From positions 1 through 64,000 of the forward strand of contig KN817551.1 of assembly GCA_000827495.1 (NCBI GenBank): DNA of 64,000 nucleotides, given 5' to 3'. Below the pieces are notes generated by a model, which was not told the DNA's origin, made no database searches, and saw nothing but the letters and a program-made list of their open reading frames with translations. The stretch comes from Hypholoma sublateritium FD-334 SS-4. Its lineage: Eukaryota > Basidiomycota > Agaricomycetes > Agaricales > Strophariaceae. Every line of letters starts with the position of its first letter. The first letter of the stretch is position 1. The position numbers were made by a program, and so were the translations under genes. Positions 12,840 to 24,700 of this stretch are shown here, in pieces.

Positions 12840-12945
12840 TAGGGCTTATTCTTGGAGTTTGAAGTATCCGAAGCTCAGTAAGGCGAGCCGTTTTATATAC
12901 GAGGAGATCTTTGTTCCATGGTATGCTGCTATCGCAATGACACAT
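12808..12945 (-). promoter_or_regulatory. Upstream ORF overlapping the start of zinc-finger gene A
   Basis: An ATG at 12945 opens a 45-codon frame beginning MCHCDSSIPW. It runs past the main ATG (12839) in another frame and ends at 12808. The paralogue has an equivalent (MCDCNSNLPW) in the same relative frame. A conserved overlapping uORF would reduce translation of the main frame. Alternatively it is part of a spliced 5' coding exon. Confidence 0.4.
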
Positions 12946-13764
12946 GATGATAGTGAAAGCGGCGAAGACAAAGACGGAGTGCGCACAAAGGGAAGCGGGC
13001 CGCAAGCACAACCAAGGAACGCACGAAGTCAGTGCGGGGGTGGCCAGGCCATTGGAGCATTCGCTGACAATGTAAGTGAAAGTCGAAAGGACAATGTCGC
13101 GGGTCGATGAACCTGTGTACTCGGAATTCACTGAGATACACAATGTGCGATGTCAGCTGTTATAAGGCACATCGGCTACGGCCCACAAAGACAGCATTGG
13201 CCAACAAAGGTTTCGTGTGAAAGAGAGTCGAGCAAGGCCTTACCAGTTGCGTTCAATCGGCGAGATGTGCCGGTTTTCCCCGTACTGGAAAGATCCGTTA
13301 TTTCGAATCTCCGCCCAAACCGTAGACTCTCTTTCTTTTGTCTCTTCAAATCCATCAACATTTTTGTTTTATAGCTTTTCTCATATTTTCTTTATCCTTT
13401 TTTCCAGCGTCAAGTGCTTCTCCGGCCTCCCAGAGCTCACTGACAACAGAGCCGATCCCCTTTCATCTTACTATAAATAGGTCCAAAATTCTTTGTGTGC
13501 ACCTTTGCTTGCAATTTATTTACCGTTCCAAAACCGATTTACTTCACTATCCTTACAGATAATGTAAATCTGGAGCTTAGCGATCTCGCGTAAGAGCCCA
13601 TGTGTTCAATGTTCAAAAGGTTGGCCTGGAATGTAAGCTTTCACGAAGTCCATATTGAAGCGGTAGATTCAATGGACTCACTTTCAATCTTGAAGGAGCC
13701 GAAATTTATCGCCAATACAAGTTCAATACTATTCAGATGAATCTCAAAGTTGAGTATTCAATAT
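12946..13764. other. Intergenic region, nothing recognised
   Basis: It contains the upstream region of zinc-finger gene A and the 3' flank of the P450 gene. Frames are short, AT content rises near 13340-13560, and I see no splice-supported exon. Confidence 0.4.
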
Positions 13765-16004
13765 TCAATCACTGTCGCCCCGGATGATTGCACTCCATTT
13801 CTCCGAGCGGGGCGTGATTGAGCATGGAAATGGCAAGGGGGTGCTGGAAGTGGCCCGCATTTAGCCTTTTGACTGCACAGGACGTAAGTAACAATACAAA
13901 CCAGACAAGGGCAGAGTCATATTCTTCGCCTGGCTCTATAATCCGGCCGTCCTTATCGGCTACCTTTTTGATGTCAAATACAGTCAACAAAGATGCCACA
14001 GCAATCCACACAGCGGAATAAGCCAGATGACGTCCCGGGCAGATCCTATTAATAGCACGTTAGGATGCGTGAAGACACGAAATGACAATGCGTTACCTCC
14101 TCCCAAATCCAAAGCAGCTGAGTTCGGGATCAGGTACTGATTTATCGAACTTCCCGTCCTTTATGAATCGATCAGGATTAAATTTGAAAGGATCAGGGTA
14201 TATTTTTTCGTCGTGGAGTATGGCCCTATATCACAGAAACGTTCGCCATGGTCGCCATAAAATCAATTTTGGGGAGACACTGTACCATGAATTTCCAATC
14301 ACCATCGAGCCTTTCGGAAGGTGGTATCCCCGATATACATCATCAGCGTCAAGGCGGTGAGGAATAGCTAGCGTGTAGTCGTCAATTCGATCCCTTGAAC
14401 ATGTCCAGTCTGCGTACGCACCAATTGGCGCTACATCCCTCCATCGTAACGTCTCCTTCACGATGGCAGTGATGTACGGAAGCGAATCCTCGTCAGAAAA
14501 GTCTGGGAGTTGACCAACTGATAGGGCGCCATCTAGCTCCTTCTGCGCCTTCGCCACGACATGGGGATTATGCACAAGCGCCAAAATACATGATGCGAGG
14601 CACGATACCGTCTGAAATAATTACGCATGTACAACGTCAGGCGGTGTTGTCATGTAAATTCCTCAGGAAATTATTAAATACCGTATCGGAGCCCGCTGTT
14701 GAGGGAAAGTGGGTATAAGTAAATTTCAAATACAGGCGTACAAACCTGCGACAGACCTGTAAATATTGTTCCTGTAGCCGCCTTGATATTTTCGTGCGTG
14801 AAAATGGCGGGATTGGCGCCTTCCTGCATCTTGGCAATGCTATGTGCTAGCACTGATGTAGCAGCCGTTCCATCATCCTATGTTTGAAAAGAACATTCTC
14901 AATCAGTACTCGGCGCAGTGTCGAGTAAATGTATCCCTGGACGCACCACTTTGGCCTTCGACGTGAGGAAAGGCATCTCGATCATTTTCAACGTCGCTTC
15001 CTTCCAGCCGCGAGCCAGCTTTTGGAACTTGGCTCCAGGAACCCATTCGGGGACAAATCTCAGCAGGGGGATATAGTCAACAAGGAACCGACCGGGAATT
15101 CCTGCGATGAGCATCGCATGGTTGGCTTCCTTTGCAGCTTCCAGGGATTCGCGCCCTTCCATTTTAACGTCAAGACCATACACCACCGAAAAAATTGTAT
15201 CGGCAGCCAAACTAGTCCGGGGTGAGGAAAAGACTACAGATCAATTGGTCACATACTGTCTGAGATTTCCGATCACATCGTTTGAATTCTGGAGCATGTC
15301 CTTTAGCAGTCCACGCGTCGCAGTCAGGAGCTTGGGGTAGAACTGCTGCACGGCAACCGTATTGAACTGTTCGCTCACAATGCGGCGACGATGCCGCCTT
15401 GACGTTATACATTTTCAGCAGGGTATGAGTCAGAACAAAGCTGTTTGGCCATACCACGTCTCGCCTGCAGGATAAGTTTTTAAAAAAACATTAGGATTAT
15501 TTGCCGCTCATACTACTTATAGGGGAACGCACCATAGTTCATGAATCCGAATGCAAAGTCCCAGCCCATGAGCTCATTGCACATTATCAATCGTGTCCTA
15601 GAATATTCTTAGCGTACGATCTTGAGCTGCCAGTGCGCGGGTCTGCATTAATTACCTGCCAGAGTATATCACTGATCGTTTCTCGAGAAGGTCCGTCGCC
15701 GCCTCTATCGTGTCCAACACAATGATGCGCGTTCCGGCAACATTGAGGTACAATATGTCGGTTCCTGCAGTAAATTATGAGCATGAACCTTCTTCATCGT
15801 GAGTTACGATATCTTTTCACCTAACTCCTTCGACCATTTGTGGTAGGTTATCCACTCAGATTGACTGGGCATATCCAGGAGATTACCAATAAGTGGCCAT
15901 CCCTTCGGGCCCGGAGGGAGAGGAAGGTTCTTGCTGGTTCGGTATTTTCGGAAGAAAGAAAGAAATATAATCGCGGTGGTGGCAAGGAGAGCGAAATAGA
16001 TCAT
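13765..16004 (-). CDS. Cytochrome P450 monooxygenase (510 aa, 13 exons)
   Basis: Exons: 16004-15821, 15764-15656, 15597-15533, 15464-15455, 15397-15257, 15211-14947, 14877-14757, 14695-14682, 14611-14422, 14367-14286, 14225-14097, 14045-13902, 13843-13765. Visible features are an N-terminal membrane anchor (MIYFALLATTAIIFLSFF), the proline hinge LPLPPGPKGWPLIGN, the I-helix AGSDTT (299-304), ExxR at 356-359 (KETLRW), NPDRF, and the heme loop FGFGRRICPGRH with Cys439. All essential residues are present, so it is probably an active ER-bound, NADPH-reductase-dependent monooxygenase. The substrate is not predictable; the general look is of the multi-gene basidiomycete P450s. Exons 4 (10 nt) and 8 (14 nt) are micro-exons coding for conserved residues. 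The longer in-frame start upstream is GTG, so ATG at 16004 was chosen. Confidence 0.92.
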
Positions 16005-16464
16005 TGTGCAGCTGGCATACACGTCTTCTTAGTGTCGTGTACTTATAAGCTCGATTCCAATAAAGGGCCCGAAACCGGCGTTGGGTGAAAAGCCCGGACA
16101 AAGAAAGGTGTGCTTCTATATTCTATATGATCATAGGAGCATTGATTGACCACTCTTTCGCCATTTTCTTTGGTCCAAAGGGCATTTCCTTTTACTCATG
16201 CTGCGGCCCATGTGGTTATATTCGATCTCACGAAGTTTGATATGATCGGCTAGACGTGTACCGACTTGCTATTTTGAACAGAGTCTGGAGCACAGGTGGG
16301 ACAGAAATAGAGAAGCATAGCGAATCGCACAAGTATAAGATGTACATACAGTTGACTGTAGATACTGTGGGCACAGACCCTGCTAGCAGTGGCCGGTTAC
16401 AACTAAGCATTGTCTTGTCCTTGGAAAACAACCTCGAGCTACCTGCGCTTGCCGCGCTTGGACC
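16005..16464. other. Intergenic region, nothing recognised
   Basis: It lies between the P450 start and the 3' end of the next gene on the same strand. Only short frames are present. Confidence 0.5.
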
Positions 16465-18213
16465 CTACGAGTACGGATCAACAAAAATTGCATGCAAACC
16501 AGAGCGAAGGACATTACTGTTGTAGGTGGTGACGCTATGATCGTTGTTCGCATTGGATATATTCATGTTCGACACGTTCCCGGAATTGTTGTTGGTGATA
16601 ACGGCACCGGGACCATAGCCCGTCATGGGCATGGGTTGATTGGGAATGCCGTAGCCGTAGATCGGAAAGCCGGTCATATGGTGCGTTGGAGGAAAACCAG
16701 CAAAATAGGGGTGCTGAGGACCCATCGGGGGAGGGGAAAATGGGGGCGAATATGCCTGATTCGGGAATTGTTGGAAGTATTGGGGCTGGTACGGAGAAGT
16801 GGGTATATGAGACTGCTGCAGAGGGGTAGAAGGATGCGATTGAGGGGACGGGTACGATTGAGCAGGCGTCGGTTGTGTATTTATGCCAGACTGTGAGTAC
16901 TGAGGAGGTGGCGACGGACTGTGTTGGGAATGACCCTGGAATAGCGCTTGGTTTGGTACATAGCCTTGGTGCCCCTGCGCAGCATTCATGGGCGTATTCA
17001 TCGACGCACTCAAGCCGGGGAGGGTGGCGTTCATTGACACACCCGCGCCACCTACTGGCCCGTTCATATTCACGGAGAGGCCACCCCTGGATCTCTTCGC
17101 GTTATTTTTCCGCATGGGCGCTTCTTCAGCGGGATCATCTACATACATGTCGTCGTCCTGGTCGTTTTCCTCCCACGCGTCGTCGTCATCGTCGCTTTCT
17201 ACTGTCGCACTTCGATAAGATTGTGACTTCGATCGTGTACCTTTTTCTTCTTTTTCCCCCGCAAAGTATGCTCGTTCGCGGTCTAGATACCTATCGGCTG
17301 AAGCTAGTATTTGTCTGTTTACTTCATCCGCCTCGATGGGTGGGTTCACCTCGGGAACCGGCATACCTACTGGTGGTGTAGGCGGAGTTTCTGGTTGATC
17401 AATGCTCAACTGGTTGAGCTGTGATATGACTTTCTCCGTGTCTGTGCGCTCCACCACGATGTTGAGCCTCTCAAGTCGTTTGATGATGTCCAGTGTATTC
17501 CTCATAAGATCGTCTAGAGCACTATTCATTTTCAAGTGGGAGGAGACCTAGCCTAATAAGTTAGCGCCCGGGGCACAGAGGACACGGATTCAACACGACA
17601 CATACCTCGAACCTCTCCACCGAACTACGCAGTTTTGAACGATATTCATTTATCTTGGCGAGATCTGACGAGCTGGATACCAGGCGCTTGAGTCCACTTC
17701 GTTTAACCTTCTGTGTAGCGAATTCGTCGATAGCGGCCATAGTCCTAGCGCATCGTTGGTCAATGCCTCTTGTAAGGGAACTAGTAAACAATGAATTGTA
17801 CTCACACTACAAGGTTTTGTATATCCGTTCTTAATCCATCCGGTGGCCAGTTCTCTTTAGACGAAGACTTTTGATACGAACTCCACACCACGGCTATGAG
17901 AGCAGTAGCCTCGTCTGCAAGAATCCTCCATGCCGCTTTGTTATCTTTAGCTTGCTAGGGGAAAATCGCGAGTAAGTTGACAGTAGATCCTTGTAGTTTT
18001 GTTGCTACGTACCTGGATAGTCTGGACAATCTGCAATACAGCGCTAGCTGCCTGCTGTAGACCAGGTACCGGAGCGTAGTTCGAAGCTTCCTTCACCAAT
18101 CCCAACGCGACGGATCCTCCCCTAATAGTAAATTCTACCCAGTCAAGTCCGTCGACTTCGTCGCCACCTTTGCCATTGGTCTTCGAGGCGAAAAGTCGAT
18201 ATTTCGATGACAT
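16465..18213 (-). CDS. MLKL-like helical-domain protein with an Asn-rich, amyloid-like C-terminus (523 aa)
   Basis: Four exons: 18213-18013, 17954-17806, 17744-17606 and 17547-16465. Residues about 25-205 are helical and resemble the four-helix N-terminal domain (MLKL_NTD-like) found on many Agaricomycete kinases and NLR-type proteins; typical stretches are ASNYAPVPGLQQAASAVLQI, ENWPPDGLRTDIQNL and KINEYRSKLRSSVERF. An acidic segment (SDDDDDAWEENDQDDD) and a long Pro/Gln/Tyr-rich disordered region follow. Near residues 482-501 comes the Asn/Ser-rich motif NNNSGNVSNMNISNANNDHS, alternating polar and hydrophobic residues. No kinase or NTPase domain follows. By analogy with fungal HeLo/HELLP proteins it might be a membrane-acting or adaptor protein controlled by amyloid-type assembly. 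That role is inference. Confidence 0.7.
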
Positions 18214-18790
18214 CGCGGGTCCAGAGCGGAGGGGTGTGCAAACATCGATAACGATTCATGGATGCGTTATAATAGTTACTGAGCACAGCAACCCACGGTC
18301 CTCCCCGGACAATGGCAGTTCGCAACGTGATGACCATGATGCATGTGCATGATGGCTGTTCGCTGACATTTAGCCTAAGGGCTGTAAATAATTTGACAGA
18401 CTTGTTTCCAGTACAAGGATTTAAATTAAACAGAAGCTGTGTGGGTCGGTTTTCATTTCCATCTGCGTTTATGAGGTAAATTCAATGGTGGTTGCTAGAT
18501 AACAAGAAGATCCTTTACGTGAGATGAGCGACAATAGATTTATGTGCGTAGTAAGTAGCAAAGATGTAAGAGGGACGACATGGCAATGCATAATGTAAAG
18601 GTATCGTGCCAACGTCCTATTGCGTGCAAGTATAACAAGGGAAGATATGGGGCATAGATAACATAATAAAATGGGACAGAAAAAACGAATGGGGCAGGAA
18701 AACGAATAGGGCTAGCCGAGTGCCTCACTGAGAATACAAGATGCAGGGGAACAATTCGATGCCGAAAGCTCCGACTCGAACATGTTCAGC
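18214..18790. other. Intergenic region, nothing recognised
   Basis: Upstream sequence of the preceding gene and 3' flank of the TBC gene. No supported frame or RNA gene was seen. Confidence 0.5.
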
Positions 18791-21700
18791 TCACGCCCGC
18801 GGGAGTGAAATCATGCCCATTCCTGATGTGGAGGTTGCGCGAGGAACCTGCGTCTGCCTTTTCACTTGGGCTTCCATCTTCACTCGCTGCTTGCGCATAT
18901 CGTCGTCCTTCAACTTAACGCTGAACACGAGCGTGAGGAAGGCGTCCGCAGATGGCGGTAGGAGGGAGCTTGAGGGGTGGTTGAGGAATTGCAGCACGGC
19001 TCTTTCGCTCGTGGATTCGAGGATGCTGCGCCGGCAGCATTGTATAATTGCAATACCAACGCGGAGGAGGAACGGAACGCCTACGTGAAGCAAATTAGTC
19101 AAACCTGCCGGTGATGATATCCGGGATAAATCATACCTTCGAACAAAAAAAGGTCCCAGACTCTGTTCAGGTGCTCAGGAGGAAGAGAGCCGACAAACAG
19201 GGACGAAAACCTGAAGAGCGTATTGAAAAATGTTATTAAAACGAGAACGAGAACCGCATACCACGGGCCACAGATTGTCGTCGGCAGGATACCCATGTCC
19301 ACAAAGACCTTCTTCATCACCTGTGGGTCGTTATTCTCCAACGCACGACAGAAGAGAGCAGAATCGACGTCCAACTGGCTGGTCGACGATGAAAAGTAGG
19401 GGCGAACGTGTGTATCCATGATCGATACAAAAATCCAAAAAGCATCTTCCTCCGGCGCGAGTAGAAGCAACTGGCCAACGATAAGCGTAAGACCTAATCA
19501 AATTACGCAGTCAGTCAAACGATCAGTACTATGAAAAGGAATAAGAACGTGCCCATTGAGTACTGAACATCCGGAACCATGTTCAAATATGCACTCAGCA
19601 AACTCAGCACACCGCCCTTAGTGCCTTGTAGGTGGTCCTCGCCTTGCCCAACAAAACCCACGCGCACGTCGTCCTCGATTTTACTTGCTACACCGACTTT
19701 CCCTCGCGAACAGAGTTGCGTATACACACCAGGAACGCAGCGCGCCTTTCCGTCCGTGAGGTACGTCCACACGAGATAACGCACGGATGACGGTACGCCC
19801 TCGGTCAGGAGCTTCCGCACCTTCTTACTCTTGCGCGCCTGTGACGCGGGATTTGCAGACATCAACGACATCCACTTGAGTTCGCGCGTGCGATGCGCCT
19901 CCATCGACTCCACAGACAGTTCAGGGGCGGATGGCGAGGGGTTGATTGTTATTGGGCCGGGGCTCGTGGAATTGATCGACGTCTGCGGTGTCCATCCATT
20001 CTCCATCGCCGTCGGCGACCGCCTGCCCGACATCTGCACGGTGCTCGAAGTGACGGAAAACGCGGGGCTGTCGGCACGCAGGAACGAGGCGCTGTCTTGG
20101 CGTAAGTCGAAAGAGCCATCTCGCCCGAGCACGCCAGAGTCCTCGCTTGTCCGTGCAGCCTGCGAAAAGTGATGTGCAAAATTGGGGCGTACGAGTTCGA
20201 ATTCCATGTCTTTGACTTGCAACATCTCTGGGTCATGCATCGTCATGGTTGTGGACAAGCCGCTGAGGACGGAATTCGTAGGTGGACTGACAGGCGCTTG
20301 AGCTGATGTTGGCGCAAGGTTCGCGTTCATGCCGCCCTCGTCATCGATCTTACTCTGCTTCCGCCGTAGGTTAGGCAGTGAGAGTTTGCTGCGAAGCGAC
20401 AGCTGGCGCCCGACTGTCGGCGGGGGTGACATGCCGACTTGAGGGGACGCGTCGCTATTGCTGCTGGTGCTATTTCTGCTGGCGGTGTGCAGGTCCATCA
20501 TTGAATGTGTAGACTTCAATTCTACGCCCGGCTGCGACGTGCGCGGCTTTACAAGGAGCGACGCCGTCCTCCCTGACGCCGGTAGCTGGCCGTCGAGTTG
20601 CGGCGGCGATCGTGAATTAGCCGCCTGGGGAGGAAAAAGTGAGCCGTGCTCATCAACGCCCGTACCGCGGCGCTGTGGCGGTGGCCTTGCATTCGGCGTT
20701 GGACCTTCGTTGTTCCCGGTGGTATTGGGGCCGACACTGTTGACAGAATTGACACCACCGCCTGTAAAGGAGCTCGTAGTAGGCGGTGGCAAAGACTGGC
20801 TCGCTGCGAGAGGACCAGTGATGACGTTCTGCGCAAGTGGGCTACTGGGTGGTTTGAACGTGGGTGATGTGATACTCGGCTTGAGAATAGGTGCGGAAGT
20901 GCGCAGATGCGAAAGGGAAAGCGGTGAAACGCGGGCGGGACCCGAACTGGTAGCGGAGTTCGGTTTCGAGGATGTTGATGAGGTCGCGGTTGTGGGTGAT
21001 GGTGAGGAGGGTATTGAAGATAATGAAGAGGTTATAGAAGTGCCAGATGTTGACGAAGATAGGGGTGACATCGAAGTCGAGAGAGAACGCGGCGAGGAGG
21101 TCGATGCATTTAATGCGCGCTGCACATCCTGTCGCGACGGGATCTCAGCGTCTTCACGGCTGCAGTAGACAATGAAGCCTGTGTAAGCGCAGACACACGA
21201 TACAAACAAAAAAGAACGGACCTCCGTTTTGGTACCGGGACCTCCGCTGCATTGCCTGTGTTGAAACCCGAAAAACTTCGCGAGCGCGGTCGCAGGCCAG
21301 CCGCCTTGGGGAAGAAGTTAGGGCGAGGGATAGGCGCCGGGACCGGCTTTTGATCCGCGTTCTTCGCTTGTTCCGCACCTCCCGGAACCCCCAAGGTAGC
21401 CTGCAACCCAGGCGCCGGCGAGACGTCTGCATTCGGATTCAGCCGCGAGCCTGCTGCCGCTCCTGGACCGAGCGACATGCTGCGCGGCACCCCGCCTCCA
21501 CCCTTAACCATCATCTGCACGCGCGGCGGGCTCGTTGGTGGGGCGCCAGCCTGCGGGCCCTTCATATGTACGATGCCCTGCGCGTGCGTTTGTCCAGGAG
21601 GTGGCGCAGTCGCACGCGGTGGCTCGACACCAAAGACTATAGGCACGGGTCCATATGCACCTGCGAGGTCGCTTTCCATGCGCCCATAGATCGTCGGTCC

Positions 21701-24700
21701 GCGCGGGGGCACGCGCGGGCCCCCGTTCGGCGGTGGGCGTGCAGCGAGCGTGAGCGCCATGTGTATCGCGGCGCGAGCGTCCGGGCGCGGTGGGCCCATC
21801 GCCGCGCGTTGCTGCTGCTGCATTTGGCCGGGACCGCCGAATGGACCGGGTTGAAGTGTCGCGCCATTGCCGCCCGGCGCCAGCCCTGCGGGTCCGCCTG
21901 GCGGGGGTGCCTGTTGCGCTGCGATGTACATCGGACCGGGGCTGACGAGCCCTTCAGGCGCCTTCGGGGCATTGGGATGAGGAAGGAAGAGACTGCGACG
22001 CTGATTCGTCCCTGGGACTGGAGCGCCGCCGGGGGCGCGCAGCTCAGCCAGTGATGGCCGCAGGTGCGACGGAGAGGGTGATATTGAGGGCGAGCGCGAT
22101 GGTGCGGGTGCGGGCGCAAGAGCAGTAGCAGCAGTCGATGCGGGCGGAAGAGGTGGTTGGTCCTCTGGTAGCACCAATAACGGGCGCCCATCGTCCGAGC
22201 TGCCCTCGCGTAGGGACGGGCTTGGTGTACGGTTGGCGACTACGAGCGGCGCGAGGCGACTGCCGAGCTGGCTGAGCAACTCAGGTTCGGGCGATGAGTC
22301 GGGCGTCCGGCGGGCGCCCATCAGTGTGTGCGCGCTTGCGCTCGTCGATGTACTGTGGTTCGCGGAGCCCAAGTCCGCGTCGGTATCAAGCGTCGTGTCC
22401 GCCTGCGAGTCAAACGTGCTGTTCACGATACGCGACGGCAGCTCGTCCTCGTCCTCTACAACAATGCGATGTCCAAGCCCGTGCATGTTCGGATCCGCGA
22501 CCGTGGCGCCTGCATCCGCGTTCCCTGGCCCACTCTCCACGATACGGTCCTCTTCGAGCCGCTGGCGCATCATGCTAGCAAAGCCGGCCATAGTGTTCGG
22601 GCTCTTGGGGGCATCTTCTACGTGGGCACTTTGCAACGCACCGTCGAAAGTCGCATATCCCGGCCGCGCCTGGTTGTCGAGGACGCCGGCCACCGGTGTG
22701 TACATACTGAACCCCGGCGTACTCGGCGCGGCGGATGACACCGCTGACCCCCATGATGTGTGCAGGAGCGGTTCGCCGTTGGTCGCGAGTGCAAGCATAG
22801 GGCGGGGGGCCTGAGTCTGGGTGGCGGTAGGTGTTTCAGCAGCGTGTGCTTCGCTATCGCCGCCACCGATACCCGCGAGCACGCCCCCCATGGCGAGGTC
22901 GCGCGAGAGTGTCGACAGACGGCTATTCTGCGTGTACACCGATGCGTCGCTGTCGACCGACGCCGTGCGCTTCTTCGACAGCCTTCGCGCGTGGACCTCC
23001 GCCGCGCTCATCAACACAGGCTCCACTTTCAACTCGCTTCCTTCCTTCTCTCTCTCTTCCTCCAGAACCTCTTCTACCTTCGCACGGCCACCGCCGCGTG
23101 TAACTGCCTCCTCCTCGCCGCCGCTTTCAATCAGCCCGTCTAACCGGCGCCCTACACCGGAATCAACGCGCTCGCGCCATCCGCCACCGGCACCACTGCG
23201 TACGGAATCAAAGCTCGGGCGTCGCTCACCCGGCGCGTACGAGCGCACGCTCTCTGCGCCGCCGCCCGAGCGCACGGACCCCGACGCGCGTGAGTAGCGA
23301 TAGTTGTCATAGATATCGCCTTCCCATGAGCTGACCGTGTCCGAGCGCACCGAGCGCGCGCTCCGCGCATCGAAAGGCACGCCTGGCGCGGAGAGTACGG
23401 ACGCGCGCGCAGTAGGCGGTGCGGGGAAGCCGGGCGATGTCGGCGACGTCGCGGGCGAGAGTAAGCGCACGCTGGCGCCGGACGAAGCGAGCGGCACGCG
23501 GCCTTGCGCTTGCAGAGATATCGGCGGCGGAACGGGTGCGCGGACAGGCGCAGGTATCGGTGGGGGCGGCGGTTGGGCCGGCGCGGTCTGCGTGTGGTCG
23601 TCCTCCGAGCGCGCGTAGCCCAGGCCCTCCGCCTCCGCAGTGCTGCCCTCGCTAGCCGCCACGCTGTGGCGCCCACTCTCAGCGCCATGTTCTGCGAAGT
23701 ATGTCGCGCGGCGCGCGGAGAGCGAGTCCACGCCTGTGTCCTCGTCGCCGTACTCTGACCCTGATTCCGAGTCGCTGTACGAGCCGATGAGGCCCTCAAG
23801 GAGGCTGAGCCCGATCGATACGCCCGCTGCTGCCTGCGAACTGTCCGCCACGCGTGCGTCCCTCTCCTCTTCACTGAGTTTTTCCGCCCCTCTCTCTTCA
23901 TCGTTCTGCGCTCCACCGGTCGTACTTGATTGTTCAACATGACCGTGCGCGAGCGTCGCAGGAGATGACCCTACTGTGCCGCGCTCCTCGTATGCCGGAG
24001 ACCCAGGTATTGAGTTGAGGCCCAGGCGGTGCGCAAACGTAGCTGTGTGCGATGGCGATGATTCCGCCGGCGAGTTTACTGTCACCCCAGGCGATGCAGA
24101 CGGGCTGGGTGACGGTGCCGAATAGACAGAAGGAGCAGAGTACACCGATGCCGACGACGGAGCCGACGATACAGAGAATGCAGACGGCGAGAAGCCCATC
24201 GCGGCAGGCGACAACCCACCGCCACCACCCGCAGGCGGCAGCACGAGTGTCTGCCCTTGGCCGGACCCGCGCGCGCTCGCAGGCGGCGATGCAGGGACGA
24301 CGGGCAGCGCGCTCGTGGGTGGCGGCGAACGCGGCGCAGGAAGGACTGCGAAGCCTGACGTGGGCCCCGGCGAGCGCTTCGTGATGCGCAACGGCGACAC
24401 CAGCGACCCCTGCACAAGCGGCTGGCCTGGTACAAGGCTACCACCGGACGGCAGCTCGCGGTGGAGCGTCAGCGGCGACGGTGCGTGGACAGTGTAGCGG
24501 TGCGGCTGCTGCGCAGGCGGCGCGGCGCGTGGCGGAGACGCAGCGAGCGATGTAGCGGCAGTTGGCGGTGATATGGGTGGAGTAACGGCCGGCGTCTGTG
24601 GAGCGGTGCCGGGCGGGGGCGACAATGGTGCGGTCGTGTACGGTGGAGAATACACGCGCGGCGGCGGCGAGCTGGGGGCGGATGTATTCATTGATTCTGA

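Noticed and set aside
13843..13901. Alternative acceptors for the last P450 intron at 13873 and 13866
   Set aside because: They give introns of 29 or 36 nt and unfamiliar C-termini. The 58-nt intron ending at 13844 gives the typical PFPCSITPRS ending.
16465..16520. A 35-nt intron near the end of the MLKL-like gene that would give a KRGKRR tail
   Set aside because: The intron would be shorter than all others in the window. The basic tail is attractive but unproven.
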